Shown: one piece after another, positions 59,825-64,000 of the stretch
Position numbering within the stretch: the stretch's first letter is position 1
How the letters are laid out: each line of letters begins with the position of its first letter
Source: Flavobacterium sp. SCGC AAA160-P02
Lineage (GTDB): Bacteria > Bacteroidota > Bacteroidia > Flavobacteriales > Flavobacteriaceae
Assembly: GCA_000383355.1 (NCBI GenBank)
Contig: KB911169.1
Coordinates: 23,021 to 87,020 of the forward strand
Reading direction: 5' to 3'
DNA: 64,000 nucleotides
Program-made: the position numbers and the translations under genes
Notes under the pieces: model-generated
Told to the model about the DNA's origin: nothing
What the model saw: only the letters and a program-made list of their open reading frames with translations
Databases searched by the model: none

Positions 59825-60523
59825 ATGATATTAGAAATTTGTGCTAACTCATATCAATCTGCTATTAATGCAGAAATTGCTGGTGCACATAGAATAGAAT
59901 TATGTTCAGAAATCTCTGTTGGCGGCATCACACCCTCCTATGGTTTGCTTAAAAAAGTGATGCACAGTTTAAGTATTCCTGTTCAGGTGTTAATACGTCC
60001 TAGAAGTGGAGACTTTCACTATTCTAATGCCGAATTTGACATCATGAAAGAAAATATTCTTCAATGTAAAGAACTTGGTTGTGCTGGAATAGTTTCTGGA
60101 GTACTACATGCAAATAATACCATAGACATTAAAAGAACCAGAGAATTAATTGAACTTTCTAAACCACTATCGTTTACTTTTCACAGAGCCTTTGATGTGG
60201 TACCAAAACCAAAAGAATCTCTGGTAGAATTAATTAAAATGGGAGTTGGCAGACTGCTAACCTCAGGGCAAAAAGAAAAAGCTGAAGATGGCATAGACTT
60301 ATTAAGTGAACTTCAAAAGATGGCACAAAACAAACTTATTGTAATGCCTGGAAGTGGTATAAACCATCTAAATAGTAGCCTTTTTAAAACTGCTGGTTTT
60401 ACTGAAATACATAGCTCTGCCTCAAAGACAACCTCTAGGAACACCCATTCTTTTTTTGGAAATACGCCGCAAACGGTTTCTGATGTAGACACTATCAAAA
60501 ATATGTTAGATACGATAGCCTAG
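59825..60523 (+). CDS. cutC: CutC-family TIM-barrel protein
   Basis: This is a 232-residue CutC. Typical segments are LEICANSYQSAINAEIAGAHRIELCSEISVGGITPSYGL, VLIRPRSGDFHYSNAEF, TFHRAFDVV and GRLLTSGQKEKAEDGIDLL. The family was named for copper tolerance in E. coli, but that role is disputed and no clear copper site is known. It begins three bases after GH20 in the same direction, so it is co-transcribed with a glycan-degrading enzyme. Confidence 0.92.
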   Translation: MILEICANSYQSAINAEIAGAHRIELCSEISVGGITPSYGLLKKVMHSLSIPVQVLIRPRSGDFHYSNAEFDIMKENILQCKELGCAGIVSGVLHANNTIDIKRTRELIELSKPLSFTFHRAFDVVPKPKESLVELIKMGVGRLLTSGQKEKAEDGIDLLSELQKMAQNKLIVMPGSGINHLNSSLFKTAGFTEIHSSASKTTSRNTHSFFGNTPQTVSDVDTIKNMLDTIA

Positions 60524-60524
60524 A

Positions 60525-61486
60525 CTATTTTTTTGAAAAGAATGTAGATTCTAAAAAACCCAAACCATACCCCAAAAACTGCGTTAATGAAGTTATGATA
60601 CTTAAAAAGCTAACTATTGGATTATTTTTATTACGATAAGACGCATCCAAAGCAATTAAAGAAAAGTACAACCCATATAATAGTAAAGGACTGTAGATTC
60701 CAAAAATTAAAAGTAAAATAGACAAGTCTAGCCCTAATATAAAAACACTTGGAAACCAATACGTGAGTTTAGCAGTTGCTGGATACATTTTATTGAGTTT
60801 GGGTCTTGCTGCACCAAATTCAAACGTTTGTTGAAAAAAAAACTAGAAATAGAATTCCTACGCTTATGATATACAAAAGCGGTGTCTATTAATTGAGTTT
60901 CTAAACCATGATTCCATAAACGAAACGTAAGATCTATATCTTCTCCTGCTCGCATGTCTGAAAAGCCTTTGGTAATCTCAAAGGCTTTTTTTGAAAGTCC
61001 CATATTAAAACTTCTTGGTTGAAATTTTCCAACACTTTTTTTCTTTCCTCTAATGCCACCAGTGGTTAAAAAAGATGTCATAGAATAATTAATAGCTTTC
61101 TGTAAAGCTGTGAAGTTTGGATGTGCGGCATCTGGCCCACCAAAAGCATCCGTGTATTTTTTCTCTAATTGCTTAGCGACTGTAGCTAAATAGTGTTTGG
61201 GAAGGGTCACATCTGAGTCTAGGATAATAAAATAGTTTCCTGTAGCCTTTGCCATTCCATAATTTCTACTTGCACCAGGTCCTGTGTTTTGTTTCTCTAA
61301 ATAGTGAATAGAAAGTTGCGAAGAATATTTGTCTACAATCAAATCACTTTTTAAAGAAGAACCATCTTCAATAATACAGACATCAAAAGCCTCATCATAT
61401 TCTTGAGAAAGAATACTAGCCAACAATTCGTCTATTTCTTCAGGACGATTGTATACAGGAATAATGATAGAGAATGCTATTTTCAC
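60525..61486 (-). pseudogene. GT2-family glycosyltransferase, frameshifted at a T9 run
   Basis: The 5' part (GTG 61486 to the run) encodes a GT-A domain: FSIIIPVYNRPEEIDELLASIL, CIIEDGSS, the metal motif ILDSDVTLP and AGEDIDLTFRLWNHG. After HKRRNSISSFF the frame goes wrong at a run of nine T (60834-60842 on the plus strand, as A). The family sequence continues one frame over as QQTFEFGAARPKLNKMYPATAKLTYW, followed by a membrane-rich C-terminus (about three hydrophobic segments) to 60525. One extra or two fewer T would repair it, giving about 320 residues. Error, real mutation and polymerase slippage are all possible. Confidence 0.85.
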
Positions 61487-61494
61487 TGGGTATA

Positions 61495-61938
61495 TTATAT
61501 CACAGAAAAGTTAATTTCTTGTCCGTTGATTTCAAATAAAACTGAATCGTACTTTTTTGTTTTAAATACTTCAGCTTCTTCTTCACTTATATTATAATCT
61601 ATTTTAGTACTATATCTATTGGCATCACTAGAAAAATCTGATTCAATTCTGTCTTCATCAGAATCAAATTTTAGAGATGCATCTTTAGCAGAAAAAGTAA
61701 GTTTGCTCCCTTTTTTAGTTTTTACGTTGGTAGCACTCACCAAAATAGTTTCTAGCATTAAAAAGCCCCCTAACTCATTGATAGAAAGAAATAAGTCTCC
61801 ATAGTCTGATACTGCAAATTTAGCAATTCCTACACTTTTAATATTTTCTTCTATATGCAGGTCTACTTCATTTCTTTCTAGAAGTTGAAAACTATTTGAA
61901 GATGAAAATACCTTGTCTATTTTATTAAAAAAACCCAT
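61495..61938 (-). CDS. Hypothetical protein, no family recognised
   Basis: This is 147 residues, acidic and Ser/Asp/Glu-rich, without signal peptide or membrane segments. The predicted content is mostly beta strand. The segment SKLTFSAKDASLKFDSDEDR followed by ESDFSSDANRYSTKIDY resembles a small beta-sandwich or a repeated hairpin. I do not recognise the family. It starts upstream of the GT2 gene, eight bases from its GTG start, so the two are likely co-transcribed. It starts at ATG, and fabI lies upstream on the same strand behind a terminator. Confidence 0.6.
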   Translation of the reverse strand: MGFFNKIDKVFSSSNSFQLLERNEVDLHIEENIKSVGIAKFAVSDYGDLFLSINELGGFLMLETILVSATNVKTKKGSKLTFSAKDASLKFDSDEDRIESDFSSDANRYSTKIDYNISEEEAEVFKTKKYDSVLFEINGQEINFSVI

Positions 61939-61973
61939 CTATTCAGCTTAAATTTCAAGCGTAAAAATAGCAT

Positions 61974-62004
61974 AAAAAAACGCAAACCTTACGGTGTGCG
62001 TTTT
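61974..62004 (-). terminator. Terminator of fabI
   Basis: A 9-bp stem with one mismatch (61980-61988 with 61993-62001) is followed on the minus strand by T7. Confidence 0.8.
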
Positions 62005-62050
62005 ATGATATTAAATTAGCTGTATTGTCTTGCTTTAGTAATACCTAAAA

Positions 62051-62866
62051 CTATTCTTCTATAAATTTATCCATGACAGCATCACTTACGCCCATATTAG
62101 AGAAGCCTCCATCATGAAATAAATTTTGTAAGGTTACTTTTTTTGTTAAATCAGAAAACATAGATATTGTATAATCTGCACATTCTAAGGCAGTTGCATT
62201 TCCTAAAGGAGACATTTTATCTGCATAGGCTAAAAACCCTTCAAACCCTTTTACACCACTACCTGCAGTAGTTGGTGTTGGAGATTGAGAAATAGTATTT
62301 ACGCGTACTTTATGATCTCTTCCAAAGAAGTACCCAAAACTACGTGCAATACTCTCTAAATATGCTTTGTTGTCTGCCATATCATTATAATCTGGAAAAA
62401 CACGTTGCGCAGCCATATAGGTAAGTGCTACAACACTACCCCACTCATTCATAGCTTCTTTGTTATATAGCACATTCATTACTTTATGAAAAGAAACAGC
62501 AGAAACATCCCAACCTTTGGTGGTGAAATCATACTTAGGGTCTGTATAAAGCTTCCCTTTTCGTACGTTTACAGACATTCCAATAGAATGCAATACAAAG
62601 TCTATTTTACCTCCTAAAATCTCCATAGATTTTTCCACTAAATTTTCCAGGTCTTCCATAGAAGTTGCATCTGCAGGAATAATTTGAGATCCTGTTTTTG
62701 CTGCTAGGTCTTTAATAGTACCCATTCTCATGGCAATAGGTGCGTTTGTTAACACAAACTCAGCTCCTTCTTCATGTGCTCTTTCAGCAGTTTTCCAAGC
62801 AATAGAGTTTTCGTCTAAAGCTCCAAAAATAATTCCCTTTTTTCCTTTTAATAAATTATAAGACAT
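62051..62866 (-). CDS. fabI: Enoyl-[acyl-carrier-protein] reductase FabI
   Basis: This is the NADH-dependent last step of each fatty-acid elongation cycle and the target of triclosan-type inhibitors. The 271 residues show the FabI nucleotide motif GALDENSIAWKTAE, the Tyr-x6-Lys active site in DYNDMADNKAY, and NTISQSPTPTTAGSGVKGF. A promoter with TTG-N20-TATATTTG lies just upstream, and a terminator follows, so it is probably monocistronic. Confidence 0.95.
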   Translation of the reverse strand: MSYNLLKGKKGIIFGALDENSIAWKTAERAHEEGAEFVLTNAPIAMRMGTIKDLAAKTGSQIIPADATSMEDLENLVEKSMEILGGKIDFVLHSIGMSVNVRKGKLYTDPKYDFTTKGWDVSAVSFHKVMNVLYNKEAMNEWGSVVALTYMAAQRVFPDYNDMADNKAYLESIARSFGYFFGRDHKVRVNTISQSPTPTTAGSGVKGFEGFLAYADKMSPLGNATALECADYTISMFSDLTKKVTLQNLFHDGGFSNMGVSDAVMDKFIEE

Positions 62867-62896
62867 CTCTTAAATTGTTAGTTTTTTGTTCGTGGG

Positions 62897-62927
62897 CAAA
62901 TATAATCGTTTAATTTTTACCTTTCAA
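62897..62927 (-). promoter_or_regulatory. Consensus promoter of fabI
   Basis: On the minus strand TTG (62925-62927), 20 bases, TATATTTG (62897-62904). It is followed by a leader of about 25 bases to the fabI ATG. Confidence 0.75.
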
Positions 62928-62985
62928 TTTTTTAAATACCCAAAAACAAGAGTGCTCTTGTTTCTTAAGTTTAAAATTGCTTTGT

Positions 62986-64000
62986 TTAATTCAGTAATTC
63001 TCTGGCATGCGTTAGGGCACTGTCTGAAATATTTTTACCACTTAACATTTCTGCAATCTCAACAATTCTCTCATCTTCAGACAATTGTTTTAAACTAGTA
63101 GTGGTGGTATTGTTTAGCTCTTCTTTATACACTTTATAATGCTGATTTCCTTTGGCAGCAATCTGTGGCAAATGGGTAATGGTAATAACTTGCATTTGCT
63201 GGCTCATCTGAGACATGATATGTGCCATTTTATTAGAAATTTCTCCAGAAACACCGCTGTCTATTTCATCAAATATAATGGTTGGTAACTGGCTGTTTTC
63301 AGACATTACTTTTTTAATAGCCAACATAATACGAGACAATTCTCCACCAGAAGCTACTTTTTTTAACTCCCCAAATTGCCCTCCTTTATTGGCTGAAAAC
63401 AAAAATGATAAAACATCTTTTCCGTTTTTGTAATACTGTTCAGTTATGTTATTTTGTATTTGAAAACGAGCATGAGACATTCCTAAATTGTCTAATATGG
63501 CTTCTAATTGTTTTGATACAGTTGGAATGATTCTTTTTCTAGCTTCAGATATTTTTAAAGCAATAGCATCTAATTTGTTTGTTATTTCTGTTACAATAGT
63601 TTCTTGGTCTAATAAGCGTTGTTCTGCGTTTTCTACAGTACTTACTTTTGTAGACAACTCCTCTAGAATTAGTAATAACGCTGAAATAGAATTAACATAG
63701 TGTTTTTTTTGTAAGTTATAGATTAACTGCAAACGGTCATTTAACTGTGTTGCTTCTAATGGGTTAAAATCTACCTGTTCGTTGGCAGATTCTAGTTCAC
63801 TAACAATATCATCTAATTCAATTTTTACACTAGAAATTCTTTCTGAGAGTTCTTGGTATTCTTTTGAATACGGAGCAATTTTAGTTAATTTATTTTCTAA
63901 TGAATATAGAAGGTTTTGAATACCAATAGCGTCATCAGTTGTTAGTTGAAGTGCTTCTGATAAATTTTGTTTGATCTCTTCTACATTATTTATTTTCTCT
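62986..64000 (-). CDS. recN: DNA repair protein RecN, C-terminal part (cut by window edge)
   Basis: This is an SMC-like ATPase of double-strand break repair. Only about the last 337 residues are inside the window; the frame stays open to base 64000 with no start codon needed. It covers much of the coiled coil and the C-terminal ATPase lobe, with signature KKVASGGELSRIMLAIKKV, Walker B IIFDEIDSGVSGE and THLPQIAAKGNQHYKV. The N-terminal Walker A lies beyond the edge. Confidence 0.93.
   Translation of the reverse strand, partial: EKINNVEEIKQNLSEALQLTTDDAIGIQNLLYSLENKLTKIAPYSKEYQELSERISSVKIELDDIVSELESANEQVDFNPLEATQLNDRLQLIYNLQKKHYVNSISALLLILEELSTKVSTVENAEQRLLDQETIVTEITNKLDAIALKISEARKRIIPTVSKQLEAILDNLGMSHARFQIQNNITEQYYKNGKDVLSFLFSANKGGQFGELKKVASGGELSRIMLAIKKVMSENSQLPTIIFDEIDSGVSGEISNKMAHIMSQMSQQMQVITITHLPQIAAKGNQHYKVYKEELNNTTTTSLKQLSEDERIVEIAEMLSGKNISDSALTHARELLN

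Overview
The window reads as a stretch of ordinary chromosome from a Bacteroidetes of the family Flavobacteriaceae, probably a marine Polaribacter- or Tenacibaculum-like organism; the genus is inference. The DNA is AT-rich. Several promoters match the Bacteroidetes form TTG-N19/20-TAnnTTTG, starts lack Shine-Dalgarno sequences, two proteins carry type IX secretion C-terminal signals, and the rpmB-rpmG-DUF4295-ftsY and ruvX-def-DUF5606-mazG orders are typical of this group. There is no insertion sequence, prophage, CRISPR array or tRNA.

Layout. 1-8.4 kb: hutH, a TlpA-like lipoprotein, accA, then tgt-lptG-EamA exporter and alkB-like-rluF. 8.5-18 kb: ftsY, the rpmB-rpmG-DUF4295 ribosomal unit, cinA, a frameshifted FAH-family gene, menB, an inactive-looking esterase homologue, menD with a half-length CvfB-like gene, a transaldolase and an SDR. 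18.2-18.3 kb: SRP RNA (ffs) on the minus strand with a perfect promoter. 18.5-32.9 kb: envelope sugar genes (several glycosyltransferases, phosphoglucomutase, MsbA-like ABC exporter, CDP-glycerol-type transferase) mixed with housekeeping genes (cca, tsaC, dapD, ruvX, def, mazG). 32.9-39.2 kb: lon, a GlmU-like protein, and a small unit of one ankyrin protein and two DOMON proteins with type IX sorting tails. 39.5-45.2 kb: a tripartite RND efflux operon. 45.2-52.2 kb: carB, rpmH, pyrG, yidC. 52.3-60.5 kb: a glycan-use locus with a sugar MFS transporter, glycosylasparaginase, GH92 mannosidase, GH20 hexosaminidase and CutC. 60.5-64 kb: a frameshifted glycosyltransferase, an unknown 147-residue protein, fabI, and the C-terminal part of recN running off the window.

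How the genes work together. The clearest accessory system is the 52-60 kb locus. GH92 would trim mannose and GH20 would remove terminal N-acetylhexosamine. Glycosylasparaginase would free the last GlcNAc from asparagine, and the MFS permease would import the sugars. That is a near-complete N-glycan dismantling set without SusC/SusD in the window; CutC rides along for unknown reasons. The ankyrin/DOMON unit is the least explained group. Two genes (FAH family and a GT2) are broken by one base at homopolymer runs. This may be real, rescued by slippage, or a sequencing error; the sequence alone cannot decide.
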